NCBI RefSeq assembly: GCF_036898095.1 | Contig: NC_090744.1 | Coordinates: 95,151,559 to 95,215,558 of the forward strand | Direction of reading: 5' to 3' | Length of the DNA stretch: 64,000 nt | Origin: Palaemon carinicauda | Taxonomy: Eukaryota > Arthropoda > Malacostraca > Decapoda > Palaemonidae | Part shown: piece by piece, positions 11,615 to 22,760 of the stretch | Numbering within the stretch: the first letter of the stretch is position 1 | Layout: every line of letters starts with the position of its first letter | Program-made: the position numbers and the translations under genes | Notes under the pieces: generated by a model | The model's input: only the letters and a program-made list of their open reading frames with translations | The model's database searches: none | What the model was told of the DNA's origin: nothing

Positions 11615-12130
11615 GCATATTTTACTCTGTCCTCATACACCTAACAAAACTGAAATTACCGAACAATTCTTCTTCGCTTCAAGGGTTAACTATTGCACAA
11701 TTTGCACTGTATTTGTTCAGTTGCTATTTTCCTCTCGGGAAGGGTAGAATAGACTTTAGCTATGGTAAGCAGCTCTTCTATAAGGACACTCAAACCATTG
11801 TTCTCTAGTCTTGGGTAGTGCCATAGCCTCAGTACCATGGTCTTCCACTGACTTGGGTTAGAGTTCTCTTGCCTGAGGGTACACTATTCTATCTTGTTTA
11901 TCTTCCTCCTGTATCACAGTTTATATATGAAAAATTTGTTTTGTGTTGTTGCTGTTCTGGAAGTATTTTATTTTTGTTGTTGAATGCTTCTCTTGTAGCT
12001 TATTTATTTCCTTATTTCCTTTCCTTACTGAGCTATTTTCCCCTATTGGAGCCCTTGGGCTTATAGCATCCTGCTTTCCCAACAAGGGTTGTAGCTTAGG
12101 TAGTAGTAGTAATAATAATAATAATAATAA
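11615..12130 (+). repeat. non-autonomous (TAA)n-tailed repeat, 5'-truncated, copy 3
   Basis: It starts within the CTGTCCTCATACACCTAAC segment and runs through the conserved body to the tail at 12107-12130. It interrupts DIRS element E immediately next to its reverse-transcriptase region. Confidence 0.85.
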
Positions 12131-12560
12131 GATCATGGTAAGAGGAAACTAGTATTTCTCAATACATGACAACTGCCTCATCGAGTATGACAGGATTAGC
12201 CAATCATCGAGATACCCTAGAAAACGAATCCCATCCCGAGGCGAGAAGAATGCTAAAACTCATGTGAACACTTCTGGACTGGTAAACAGTCCAAAGCACA
12301 GGGGTTTGAACTGATACATAACTCCCTCGAAGACGTAGCGGAGATATTTTCTGTTGGACCGATGGATCAGTATTTAAAAATATCTTTAAGTTCTACAGAA
12401 GGCATGAAATCTCCCTTCCTGATGGCTGCATGTATCGAACTTGGCGTTTTCATCTTGAAAAGTGTTTGTAAAACAAACCTTTTGAGAAGAGGAAGGTATA
12501 TGACTGGTCACCATCCTCTAGTTGATTTCTTCAGTAGGAACAGCTGACTATAGAATCCTT
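12131..12560 (-). pseudogene. DIRS reverse transcriptase remnant (element E)
   Basis: The minus-strand translation reads FLLKKSTRGW, IHAAIRKGDFM, then SNRKYLRYVFEGVMYQFKPL, CFGLFTSPEVFT, a TGA stop, and RDGIRFLGYLDDWLILS. YLDDW is the catalytic motif typical of DIRS reverse transcriptases. Few lesions interrupt the core: the TGA and a short scrambled segment where VDLKDAYFQ-type sequence is expected (12380-12355). The RT thumb and RNase H are cut off at 12131 by the inserted repeat. Confidence 0.85.
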
Positions 12561-12899
12561 GAGACTTATTTCAGACAACTTTAAGCACGTTCTTTTCCAT
12601 CAGCTCTTTCACCTCCGGCTTTTGGCAATTTCGAAGGGTAGGTCAGGGATGTCATCGAAGAGGGAAGGGTAAGAGCAGATGAAGGGAAGGCGGTATCAGT
12701 CCTGTAGGACCTCCAATCACCCAACCTTCTGCTCCATGTCACTGCCATGTTACCCAATGGCTTGACACACATCACCTGCTCGCAGAAGATGGAGAAGGGA
12801 ACTACCAACTTCAGCTTCCCCTTCCTACCTTTTCAGTTCTTCCTGGCATGGGCAGGTTAGGGACGAAAGAAAGGGACATTGTTTCTGCCTTTCTTTACG

Positions 12900-15480
12900 A
12901 TAGAAGGGGTTGGAGTTGCAGAGCCAGATCTAGAGGATGATATAAACTTCTTCAGCTCCAACTTTCAAGAATAAAAAAGCTCTTGGGGTGGTCGTCTTAG
13001 ATGGGTCTGAGCCCTTAACGGTAACCGCTCGATGGATCAGGGCGTTGTGACTTGTCTTTCTCAATTTCTCCATGGTGACCTTAACATCCTTCTGCAGGAG
13101 GAGAGCTGCAGAATCTGGTAAAGTTGTGTTCTTAAGGGCAAGAGCTTTTTCTGTCCCATTTTACTAGTGAAGCATGAAGCCACTGTATCTCTTCTCTTCA
13201 ACTCCCATTTGAACCACTGGTTCACTGACTCATGTGCCAAATATGTTACCACCTTTGCACATAAGAAGACTAAGTTGGTATGTTTCTAATTCGTATCAAG
13301 ATTTCACAAATCCTGAGATGAAGCAAAATACACGACCTCCCTTAATCACTTGTCGATCTAGGATGTTACTTTGTGGCTTACCACCAAAGCAGCTTCTATA
13401 GCAGTATACTCAGAGGCCGAGAATGAGGCGTCTTTGTAATAGTCTCTCTCCGTTGAGGTCCTTGCCGTTAGCAATCCTATTACTGGATTTGTCAGAGTGG
13501 CGACAGGTCCACTTCTTCTGGCATGTAGAACCTGCATTGTCGTGAAAGGGCTGGAGACAGGATTTTGTTTGAGCAACTCAGGTAAATGGAATTCTTCAAT
13601 CCAGAAATTTGAGAATTCATCCTCTCAAGAACACCCCAAGCAAGACCTGACCGTAATAGCTCAAGGGAAGGTATTGACAATTTAGAGGGACAGAAGTGTC
13701 TATCAATGACTGTTCTCCAGATTTTGGCAGGCTTCGTGGAAGCCTCCCCGAAGTCGCGTAACTCATGGATGAGGGTGAGAACTTTGACGAAAGTATCTCA
13801 GAATTCTTCGTCTCTGCTGGCACTGGACCTGAGTTGGATGCCGTAGGGTCGATAACATCCCTAGTCTTCTCCCCCCTCATGTGGAGGGGACTTGATATGA
13901 ACCAACGAAGGTTAACCCTTCCCTTTGGAGTATTCACGGACCTGTCTGAAAATAGAATCTGGATGGTACTCCGCAGCATTAGTTGCTTGGACTCCACTTA
14001 GGAAGCCAAGTTACCACTCGCTCCCTTCCCCTCCAAGGGTGAAGAGGTATGAGGTTCTTTGGCTTCTGAGGGGTAAGAGGGAGAGTGTGGTACTGAACAG
14101 TCTGAGGGTTCATCCACCCAGTGCCTACCTTAGCCAAGAGAAGGACAACGAAGGACATCATATGAGCATGAATGAGGACTCTCGATACTCTGGAAAGTAC
14201 GGAGATCGAGTCTGAGGTGTCATCTGTGCCTAATCCCCATCGTGGAGACAAGATAGAAGGGGTCATTGCAACAATCTGATCTCAGCATGAAGAGAGATCT
14301 CTGGAAGCGGCGCTATAACGTCCCTAGAACTCTCATGACGTAGAATGGTCTTGTTGGCTGGAGGAATCGAGGCATGATGGAAGGTTCCAATGCAATAACT
14401 GCTTACATACAGGTGACAGGGGATTGGAGTCTCAATAAACTGGAGTCAGGGTCTCTGAAAGTTAAAGCACGGAGGGCTCTATCACTATGTTTCCGACAGC
14501 AAGGTATTCGTACGAGAGACCAAACACGCTGTGATTGATCACACCATGTTAGTACAGGTAGACACTGAGTGTGTGACGAATATATGTGTGAAGACCATGA
14601 ATTTTGAAGTAGAGCTTGGAGACCAACCACACGTAGACGGTGAATGATGAGCATAACTACATTCTACCGCCTTCCTCCTTATGCGTGAGGGAGGTTCTTG
14701 TGTCTTTGCAAAGAAAAAACAACACACAAAGTATATCTGCTACCTATAACAGAGCTCTTTAGAGTAGTTGTTATCATAGGTATAATCAAGGTGTCACGGG
14801 AACATCCAGAGGAGGAGGGGAATGAGGGCAGTGGCCAACTTCCTGACCCGTAATGATTGTGCAGGGTTTCACTCGAGACCAAGCATTGGTAGCAGTTGTG
14901 TGAGTTCTTGTACCTTGTATGGACACACGAGACACCTTCCTAGATTGGGTCAGGTTTCAGTACAGCAATGCTTATTCCAAATGAACCATGGGAGAGTTTG
15001 ATCGCTGTCTAAAGTCTTGGTCCAATCAGACCTTACAGGTTTCGATAACCTCATCTTTCTTCTCTTTGGGGCAGCAGGCAAGGAAGAAGACACAGAAGCA
15101 GGTGAGGTGGGAGGGAAAAACAAGCGGATACGCTTCAGTTCCCGCAAACCATGCTTCACAGCTGAAGATTTCCGGGCTGGTGTCGACACCTGTGGTAGGG
15201 CAAAGAAACAGAATCTTTTGGTGCAACAGGAGGCAAGGACTCGTCAAGAGGCACCATGTCACACCACTCCTTTGGAGGTGGTACAATGGAAGAGGAGGTT
15301 GCAGCAAGGGAAGACTTCAAGGTCCTAGTGTATGCTACTAACTCGAGAAGTCTTTCCACCAATGGTGCACCGTCAATCCTCAAGACCATAACTTTCCCAG
15401 GTCTAAGTCCTTAAGTCCTTGCAAGGGTCGTCGTTAGGCATCACATTGATGAGAGTATTTTGAGAGAGAGGCAGGGGCTA
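12900..15480 (-). pseudogene. probable gag-like region of DIRS element E
   Basis: There is no long frame; only short minus-strand frames (for example 13061-13252, 13358-13576, 13617-13997, 14950-15189). They are Ser/Pro/Lys-rich and lie between the RT remnant and the Cys/His motif, where the DIRS ORF1 belongs. Assignment is by position, not by recognised motifs, so confidence is low. Confidence 0.4.
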
Positions 15481-15485
15481 TTACG

Positions 15486-15963
15486 TTTTCTTCTTCGCTC
15501 AAGGGGCTAACTACGGCACTTTAATTGTTCAGTGGCAACTTTCTTCTTGGTAAGAGTAGAAGAGACTAGCTATGGTAAGCATCTCTTCTAGGAGAAGGAG
15601 ACTCCAAAATCAAACCATTATTCTCTAGTCTTGGGTAGTGCCATAGCCTCTGTACCATGGTCTTCCACTGCCTTGGGTTAGAGATCTCTTGCTTGAGGGT
15701 ACAATTGGGCAAACTATTCTAACTTGTTTCTCTGCCTCTTGTTACTTTGAAGTTTTTATTGTTTATATATGAAAGGTTTATTTTAATGTTATTATTGTTC
15801 TTAAACTTCTCTTGTAGTTTATTTCCTTTTTCCTTTCCTCACTGGGCTAATTTCCATGTTGGAACCCTTGGGCTTATAGCATCTTGCTTTTCCAACTAGG
15901 CTTATAGCTTAGTAGTAGTAATAATAATAATAATAATAATAATTATAATAATAATAATAATAA
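15486..15963 (+). repeat. non-autonomous (TAA)n-tailed repeat, 5'-truncated, copy 4
   Basis: It begins in TTCTTCTTCGCTCAAGGGGC and ends in the conserved tail followed by an interrupted (TAA)n tract at 15914-15963. It is inserted in the gag region of DIRS element E. Confidence 0.85.
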
Positions 15964-16260
15964 CTAGCGGAACCCGTGTAAATTACCCGAAATTATATTT
16001 TCAAAACTAATTATCTTGTTCCTAACCTATACATGTTTGTATAAAATTGTGATAAGATTTTTTGACTTGTACATTTATTTTAAAGAATGAGCAATACATG
16101 AATTTGGAAAACTATATAAGAAGTGCTTTGGTTAAGTAATCAAAGTCTAATGTGAATTTGTAAGAGTATACCATGAAATCATTTCTGTTTTCTTTAAAGC
16201 GTGACAAAAAATAAATAACACACACGCTATCGTATTAATATATAGATAATAATAATAATA
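15964..16260. other. unannotated AT-rich stretch
   Basis: AT-rich sequence with no gene, ending in a short TAATAATAAT run at 16248-16263. It could be an additional short repeat inserted in element E. Confidence 0.4.
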
Positions 16261-16444
16261 ATGATAATCATAATAATAATAGAGGCAGAAGACGCTTCTA
16301 CGTTCTTTAAAGCACTTCCTGAGGTCACAGTGGAGTATCCCTTCTTACGAATTCTTACGGAGGAACCTGAATTTGACACCGCAGACTTCAAACTAAAAAA
16401 AAGGAGCTATAAAGCTTCTTCAGCTCAAGTTAAGCCTTGCCAAG

Positions 16445-16636
16445 TTAGATGTCGATTCTTCTTCGCGAACTTCCCCCACTGAAGAGGAGGCTGCGCCCTA
16501 CACACTTCACAGGAGGACAGCTGCAATCATGCCCCCTGCAGAAAACTCGCAGCTGATGAGGACCAAACTCTGGCTTGTTCATGTACCGGCCACAGTTATG
16601 ACTGGGTTTACCTGGGCAAAGCAGCACATGAGCCAT
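16445..16636 (-). pseudogene. Cys/His motif of DIRS gag (element E)
   Basis: From the ATG at 16636 the frame reads MAHVLLCPGKPSHNCGRYM and then FGPHQL, FCRGHDCSC and KC. The spacing of CPG, H, CG, M, PH, C, CRG, CS and C is identical to the N-terminus of the gag of element C (33390-33260), except that two of the Cys are Arg here. The pattern suggests a metal-binding module, inferred from residue type only. The frame leaves the motif and becomes unreadable at about 16445. Confidence 0.65.
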
Positions 16637-16759
16637 GGATTTGCTATCAAATACAAATAGCACAAATACTGAAGAGAAAAAAGGGTTAAACAGCCAAACT
16701 TTAATGCAGCAGAAAAGTACTGAACTGCGACCAAAGTCAAATTTAGGTTTGTTCACCTA

Positions 16760-17719
16760 GTGGGTGGGAGGGGTTTACCCTCCATGTGCCAACAACTATG
16801 TTTACCTCGTTAAAGATTTACACGGCTATTCAAACTTCCCTAGGTCATAAACCCATTAAAAGACGATGATTGGTACTTGTGAAGGAACAAATTTGTACTA
16901 GAGGAATTAAAATTCTTACTTTTGTTTCAGATCAATAAGGATTATCAATAGTTACTGAGCATTTTTGTATATTCCTGACTAATACTCTCTGCATTTATAA
17001 GTAATGGGCTCATGTAAAATTGATTAACAGATGGGAAGTTTGCTTCATAATGCTGAGAGCTGGCACCTGGGAGGCTCTTCAGCATCAAGATATAATTAGG
17101 GGAAACCAGTCATTGTGGCACTTAAAGGTGAAAGACCTTGGCCAGGATGGAAGAAAGGAAGCATGAACAGTTATAGTAAAAGGCTAAATAGTCTGAGCAG
17201 ATAGAGGTTGAAAGAACACTGCTAAGACACTTTTAAATGCCTACAGAGTACAACAGAGGTGCAATGACTCAACAATCGAATGACTCTAGTATGGCAACAG
17301 TTTATATTTCAAGCAATATTCCAAAGGCAATGCTGGTATTAAGTCAATGAACACAAATTCATCTTCAATTATTGTTTAAGTAATTAATTTGATCATAATT
17401 ATGTCCTCTGAATCCATAAATCAACCACCGAAATCACTGACAGCACGTAGCCCGACATTTCATTTTGCTAGACTACAGTACCTGACATAAGTAGAAAGAA
17501 AAGCCGTCATGAATATACCTAATGGTTCCTAGACAACTAAAGCAATATGGAGGGGGCATAAGTTACTAACCTTTAATTGATTGTATTGAGTCATTCATCA
17601 CCTGGAACAAGGTAAAGCCTCTCGTCATTAGTAGAGAGGACCAGGGTGGATGAAAGGAAGCATAAAAAGAGGGTGCAGCTGGACTAGGCTGAAGGAACAC
17701 TGCAAAGAGCCTTTAACCC
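16760..17719. other. unannotated stretch with a diverged repeated motif
   Basis: No gene. Two diverged copies of a motif occur in direct orientation at about 17125-17260 and 17635-17715 (GGAAGCATGAACAG and GGAAGCATAAAAAG, each followed by AGGxTGAA(A)GAACACTGC). They may mark copies of an unclassified dispersed repeat. Confidence 0.4.
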
Positions 17720-18417
17720 GGTGATCAATCTATTCAGAAGAAGTGTTTTAATTCTTTCATTCTACCTTGTTTTGAGTATTGTTCTCCTGTCTGGTCTTCA
17801 GCTGCTGATTCTCATCTTGATTTGTTGGACAGAAACTTACGGTCTTTTAAATTTCTTATTCCTGATCTAGATATTAATCTTTGGCACCATCGTTAAATTA
17901 GTTCATTATGCATGTTGCATAAGATTTTTCATAACTCTGACCATCCTTTACATTCAGATCTCCCTGGACAATTCTATCCTGTTCGTAATACTAGGCAGGC
18001 AGTTAATTCTAATAGCCAGGCCTTCTCCATCATGAGGCTCAATACTACACACTATTCTAGAAGTTTTATTCCAGCTGTTACCAAGTTGTGGAATGATTTT
18101 CCTAATCGGGTAGTTGAATCAGTAGAACTTCAAAAGTTCAAAGTTGGAGCAAATGTTTTTGTTGACCAGGCTGACATGAGTCTTTTTATTGTTTATATAT
18201 GACATATCTGTCTTTGACGTTGTTAATAGTTTATATAGGACATATCCGTTTTGACGCTGTTACTGTTTTTAGAATATATTGTTAATATATTCTCATCATT
18301 TATTTATTTCCCTATTTCCTTTCCTCACTGGGCTCTTTTTCCCTATTGGAGCCCTTGGGCTTATAGCATCTTGCTTTTCCAACTAGGGTTGTAGCTTGGC
18401 TAGTAATAATAATAATA
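17720..18417 (+). mobile_element. 3' end of the tail-sharing LINE, copy 1
   Basis: This is the C-terminal coding end of a LINE ORF2 followed by a 3' untranslated region and a (TAA)n tail. The protein frame includes CFNSFILPCFEYCSPVWSS, SSLCMLHKIFHNSDHPLHS, RNTRQAVNSNSQAFS and SFIPAVTKLWNDFPNRVVES. Stops interrupt it. The last 230 bp, from TTTATTGTTTATATATGA to the tail, are shared with the non-autonomous repeat. The intact Tigger is inserted in its tail at 18418. Confidence 0.8.
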
Positions 18418-20922
18418 CAGTGATACCTCGGTAGTCGAACGACTCTATACTCGAACAATTCGGAGTTCGACCAAAATTTTCGAGAAATTTTTGCTGCGGT
18501 GCTCGACCAAAAATTCGGTACTCGACCAGCCGAACACGTGACGACCGCATGGGCTTTGTGATGATCGCGCCATCTCGGCCACTCTCGCTTGTTCGGGAAG
18601 CATCAGTTCTCTCGAGAGCGTCACTCAGACAACGCGCGATCAGCATTCGTTGTGATTTAGTGATTTTCAGTGCTTTTAATTGCTTTTTTAGCTTTCATAA
18701 TGAGTCCCAAGAAAGTAATGAGTGTTAAGGGGAAGGAGAAGAGGAAAACAGTGCGAACAACGATCGAGTTGAAGAAGGAAATTATAGCGAAATATGAGAA
18801 TGGTGTACGAGTGTCCGATTTAGCGGTAGAATACGGAATGGCGAAGTCGACCATTTCTACGTTTTTAAAGCATAAAGAAATGATTAAGAAGGCGAATGTT
18901 GCAACGGGAGTTACGGCGGTAACTAAGCAAAGGCCACAAGTGATTGAGGAGATGGAAAAGTTGCTTTTAATATTTATTAAAGAAAAACAGTTGGCCGGGG
19001 AAAGTGTTAGTGAAGCGTTCATTTGTGAAAAAGCGTTGCATATCTATGAAGAATTAGTGAAGAAAAGTCCGAGTACCAGTGAAAGTGATTCATTTACATT
19101 TAAAGCGAGCAGGGGTTGGTTTGAAAAGTTTCGTAATAGAACAGGTATTCATCGTGTTACTAGGCATGGGGAGGCAGCTAGTTCGGATCAAATTGCAGCC
19201 GATAAATACGTGGGGGAATTCGATCGGTACATAAATGAACAAAATTTGATCGCACAACAAGTCTTTAATTGTGATGAGACTGGGTTATTTTGGAAGAAAA
19301 TGCCAGCCAATACGTACATTACCAAGGACGAGACGAAGATGCCAGGTCACAAGCCAATGAAAGATAGGCTAACATTGTTGCTGTGTGCAAATGCAAGTGG
19401 CGATTGCAAGATCAAACCCTTGTTAGTGTACCACTCGGACAACCCCCGGGTGTTCAAACGAAATAATATTTGTAAAAGTGCACTACCAGTTATGTGGCGC
19501 TCGAACACTAAATCTTGGGTCACAAGACAATTCTTTACTGAGTGGATAAACGAAGTGTTTGCCCCCCAGGTTAAGGCTTACCTCATTGAAAAGAGCTTGC
19601 CAATGAAATGTCTTCTGGTTATGGACAATGCTCCTGCACATCCTCCAGGTCTCGAGGATGACTTGAAAGAAGAATACAGCTTTATCAAAATCAAATTCTT
19701 GCCCCCCAATACTACTCCCATACTCCAGCCCATGGACCAACAGGTCATTTCAAACTTCAAAAAACTCTATACCAAGGCCCTTTTCAGAAAGTGTTTTGAA
19801 GTGACCAGTGACACGAAGTTGACCCTAAAGGAATTCTGGAAGGAACACTTCAGCATCCTCAACTCTGTTAACATGATTGACCAAGCTTGGCGAGGTGTGA
19901 CCTATAGGACATTGAACTCTGCCTGGCGTAAGCTGTGGCCATCATGTGTCACAGAGAGGGAGTTTGAAGGTTTCCAACCAGAGGCGGGTCCAAGCACTGC
20001 TACCCCTGTAATTTCTGATGACACTGATGTCGTTGAGGAAATTGTTGTCATGGGCAGGAGTTTGGGGCTTGAGGTCGACAAGGATGATATTGATGAGCTT
20101 GTAGAAAGCCATTCTACCGAGTTGACTGTGGAGGAATTGTTGCACCTGCAACAACAACAGCAGCAGGATCTGATTGTGGAGCAGGAATCTTCAGAAGAGG
20201 ATGAGGTAAGGGAGGATGTTCCAAGTTCTCTCATCAATGAAATTTGTTCCAAGTGGGCAGATGTGCAGGCTTTTGCTGAAAAATACCACCCAGAAATTGC
20301 AGTAGCAAACCGGGCAGTGCATATGTTTAATGATAGTGTCATGTATCATTTTCGAAGAATACTGCAGAGGAGGAAGAAACAATTAACAATAGACCAGTTT
20401 TTCACAAAAGAAAAGAAAGCTGCTACATCAAAGCCTGTTTCTCCTCCAAAGAAGAGACAAAGAAGAGAAGAAACCCCTGAAATAGATCTGCCCACCCTTT
20501 CATTGGAGAGAGAAACAACTCCTGAAGGAGAACTACCCCGCCACATCATGGAAGGGGACTCTCCTTCCAAGCAGTAACCTCCCCCTTCCATCCTCTCCAC
20601 ATCCATCCCTGTATGCCATCGAACCGCTGCTCAAAGGTATGTTCACTACAGTACAGAAAATGGTTTAAAATTGTTTTATTTTAGTACAGTAAATGGTTTA
20701 AAATTGTTTTATAGGATTTTCTGACCAATTTCATACACATTTAGATAATTATTGTTGTTTAGGTACACGTTTTATTAATATTTTGGGCCTGTTCGAGTGC
20801 TTGGGAACGGAATAGAATATATACCATTATTTCTTATGGGGAAAAAAAATTCGGTACTCGAACAAATCGGAGGTCGAACACGGATCTCGAACGGATTATG
20901 GTCGAGTACCGAGGTATCACTG
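18418..20922 (+). mobile_element. complete Tigger/pogo DNA transposon
   Basis: It is 2505 bp long. Both ends carry an inverted repeat beginning CAGTGATACCTCGGTA, about 23 bp with two mismatches, and subterminal AATTCGGTACTCGA motifs also recur at both ends. It is flanked by TA on each side (18416-18417 and 20923-20924), the target duplication of Tc1/mariner-superfamily elements. The TAA tract continues on both sides, so it landed in the tail of the LINE copy. Intact ends plus an open transposase suggest recent activity. Confidence 0.93.
18700..20577 (+). CDS. Tigger transposase, intact 625-residue ORF
   Basis: This is a cut-and-paste transposase acting on the element's own terminal repeats. 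ATG at 18700 (MSPKKVM) is the first Met of the frame; the frame is open further upstream but only through non-ATG codons. Order: psq-type helix-turn-helix (about residues 18-65, VSDLAVEYGMAKSTISTFL), CENP-B-type DNA-binding region (about 80-160, ending GWFEKFRNRTGIHRVTRHGE), and DDE domain. Catalytic acids are Asp192 (NCDETGLFW), Asp309 (VMDNAPAHPP) and Asp346 (LQPMDQQVI). The C-terminal third is acidic with a Gln run, then a basic KKRQRREE segment that may be a nuclear localisation signal. No stop or frameshift is present. It resembles TIGD1-type proteins, but its place inside intact terminal repeats marks it as an active-type transposase rather than a domesticated gene. Confidence 0.93.
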   Translation: MSPKKVMSVKGKEKRKTVRTTIELKKEIIAKYENGVRVSDLAVEYGMAKSTISTFLKHKEMIKKANVATGVTAVTKQRPQVIEEMEKLLLIFIKEKQLAGESVSEAFICEKALHIYEELVKKSPSTSESDSFTFKASRGWFEKFRNRTGIHRVTRHGEAASSDQIAADKYVGEFDRYINEQNLIAQQVFNCDETGLFWKKMPANTYITKDETKMPGHKPMKDRLTLLLCANASGDCKIKPLLVYHSDNPRVFKRNNICKSALPVMWRSNTKSWVTRQFFTEWINEVFAPQVKAYLIEKSLPMKCLLVMDNAPAHPPGLEDDLKEEYSFIKIKFLPPNTTPILQPMDQQVISNFKKLYTKALFRKCFEVTSDTKLTLKEFWKEHFSILNSVNMIDQAWRGVTYRTLNSAWRKLWPSCVTEREFEGFQPEAGPSTATPVISDDTDVVEEIVVMGRSLGLEVDKDDIDELVESHSTELTVEELLHLQQQQQQDLIVEQESSEEDEVREDVPSSLINEICSKWADVQAFAEKYHPEIAVANRAVHMFNDSVMYHFRRILQRRKKQLTIDQFFTKEKKAATSKPVSPPKKRQRREETPEIDLPTLSLERETTPEGELPRHIMEGDSPSKQ

Positions 20923-20924
20923 TA

Positions 20925-21274
20925 ATAATAATAATAATAAATGCTAGGGGAATACTGCCAAAGGACAGCGGCCGCATCATGATTTTCACAATTTTATCAC
21001 AAAACTAATATTTTCTCATTTATTACAAATCAAATTACCCAATATTAATATATCAAAACATAATTAAATCTCACAGATGTGTAAAGAATATATTTGAAAA
21101 AAAATTTTAAACATTAAAAATGATAAAACATGTAAAAAACTTTTTTCATTTTTGATGGCTTGATAAAACAGTTTTTGATGCATTCAAAGTTTTTTCATGT
21201 CAGAATGCTAGAAAATTTACTGAATGACCGTACGAAAATTTATAATAAATAATTGTTTGTTGAATAGATATGTT
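20925..21274. other. unannotated AT-rich stretch
   Basis: Very AT-rich sequence between the Tigger insertion and the next LINE copy, beginning with the rest of the split TAA tract. No gene was seen. Confidence 0.5.
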
Positions 21275-21937
21275 TACAGTATGGCTTATTAAGAAAATCT
21301 TTCAAGATTTTCGGTGATCAATCTATTCTGAAGTGTTTTAATTCTTTCATACTACCTTGTTTTGAGTAATGTTCTCCTGTCTGGTCCTCAGTTGCTGATT
21401 CTCATCTTAATTTATTGGACAGAAAGTTACAGTCTATTCAATTTCTTATTCCTGATCTAAATATTAATCTTTGGCACCATCATTCAATTAGTTCATTATG
21501 CATGTTGCATAAGATTTTTCATAATTCTGACCATCCTTTACATTCAGTTCTTCCAGGACAATTACATCCTGTTCGTAATACTAGGCAGGCAGTTAATTCT
21601 AATAGCCAGGCTTTCTCCATCACGAGGCTCAATACTACTCAGTATTCTAGAAGTTTTATTCCAGCTGTGACCAAGTTGTGGAATGATCTTCCTTATCGGG
21701 TAGTTGAATCAGAACTTCAAAAGTTCAAACTAGCAGCAAATGCTTTTATGTAAGACATATCTGTTTTGATGTTGTTACTGTTTTTAGAATGGATTTATTG
21801 TTAATTTTTTCGCATCATTTATTTATTTCCTTATTTACTTTCCTCACTGGGCTATTTTTTCCCTGTTGGAGCCCTTGGGCTTAAAGCATCTTGCTTTTCC
21901 AACTAGGGTTGTAGCTTGGATAGTAATAATAATAATA
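21275..21937 (+). mobile_element. 3' end of the tail-sharing LINE, copy 2
   Basis: Same family and orientation as 17720-18417. The frame starts further upstream (GLLRKSFKIFGDQSI, then CFNSFILPCFE and a TAA stop, then CSPVWSS). It is open again at 21415-21753 with PVRNTRQAVNSNSQAFS and SFIPAVTKLWNDLPYRVVES. It ends in the shared tail and (TAA)n. The clade is probably within the CR1/Jockey-like LINEs but cannot be fixed from the C-terminus alone. Confidence 0.8.
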
Positions 21938-22479
21938 CAGTATGTGTATTTGTAAGTGTGTACTGTATTTACATACGCACACTCCAGCCATCACTATTAC
22001 CTACCTTAGGAAACAAGAAAAAAAAAAAAGGCAGAAGTATATGTGAAAAATACATAAAACCTATTCATATTGTATACTACATATTTAAAGACTTCAATTT
22101 TGTGTTATACATCCTTTTCAGGCAGATTTGTTCGTACCCATAAATTTTACCCATTGCGTTTGGACAATCGTCACTTTCATCATTTGATATCACAATCACT
22201 GTCATTGTCAATGTCAAAGTCACTAGTATATGATAAAGAATCATTATTATCATCATGAAAGGCCATTCTAATGAATAAAAACAGAAAATAATGATAAAAT
22301 GTGTCTGAAATGAAAAACATTCTTACCGCTAACACATAAACATACGTCGATAGCTCCGCCCACCCCCTGAAGTAGATGTTACCCTTTCCCCTTTATTGTA
22401 TGTAAAACCATGTAATATCTGGCAACTCTTTCCTCCAGCTGCAAGCTGATTAGGTAAAGAATATATCTATGTCCCTGAG
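21938..22479. other. unannotated stretch
   Basis: No gene recognised. A run of A lies at 22018-22029, and the triplet-like motif TCAxTGTCAATGTCAAAGTCA at 22195-22222 is short and imperfect. Confidence 0.5.
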
Positions 22480-22760
22480 CTCCATGTCCCATGGTCTTTC
22501 ACTGTCTTGGGTTAGAGTTCTGTTGCTTGAGGGTACACTCACGCACACTATACCATCTTGTTTCTATTCCTCTTGTTATTTTCAAGTTTTTATAGTTTAT
22601 ATATGAAATGTTTATTTTAATATTGTTATTGTTCTTAAACTTCTTGTAGTTTTTCCTCATTTCCTTTCCTCACTGGGCTATTTTCCCTGTTGGAGCCCTT
22701 GGGCTTATAGCATCCTGCTTTTCCAACTACGGTTGTAGCTTAGCAAGTAATAATAATAAT
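22480..22760 (+). repeat. non-autonomous (TAA)n-tailed repeat, 5'-truncated, copy 5
   Basis: It begins near CCATGGTCTTTCACTGTC and ends in the conserved tail with a short (TAA)n at 22747-22760. Confidence 0.85.

Larger units (their letters stand above)
12131..16636 (-). mobile_element. decayed DIRS-like retrotransposon E
   Basis: On the minus strand the order is a gag-type Cys/His motif region (16636-16445), long degenerate gag-like sequence (about 15470-12900) and reverse transcriptase (about 12560-12150). Gag is interrupted by a non-autonomous repeat at 15486-15963. The recombinase and terminal repeats were not identified. The assignment rests on the YLDDW-type RT and on a Cys/His motif with the same spacing as that of DIRS element C. 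Exact ends are unknown. Confidence 0.65.

Noticed and set aside
18670..18699. Transposase start ten codons upstream at a GTG
   Set aside because: The first ATG is at 18700 and begins a sensible MSPKK N-terminus; eukaryotic initiation at GTG is not supported.
18418..20922. A domesticated TIGD-type host gene
   Set aside because: The ORF sits within matching terminal inverted repeats and a TA duplication, so it is a transposon copy, not a host gene, on present evidence.
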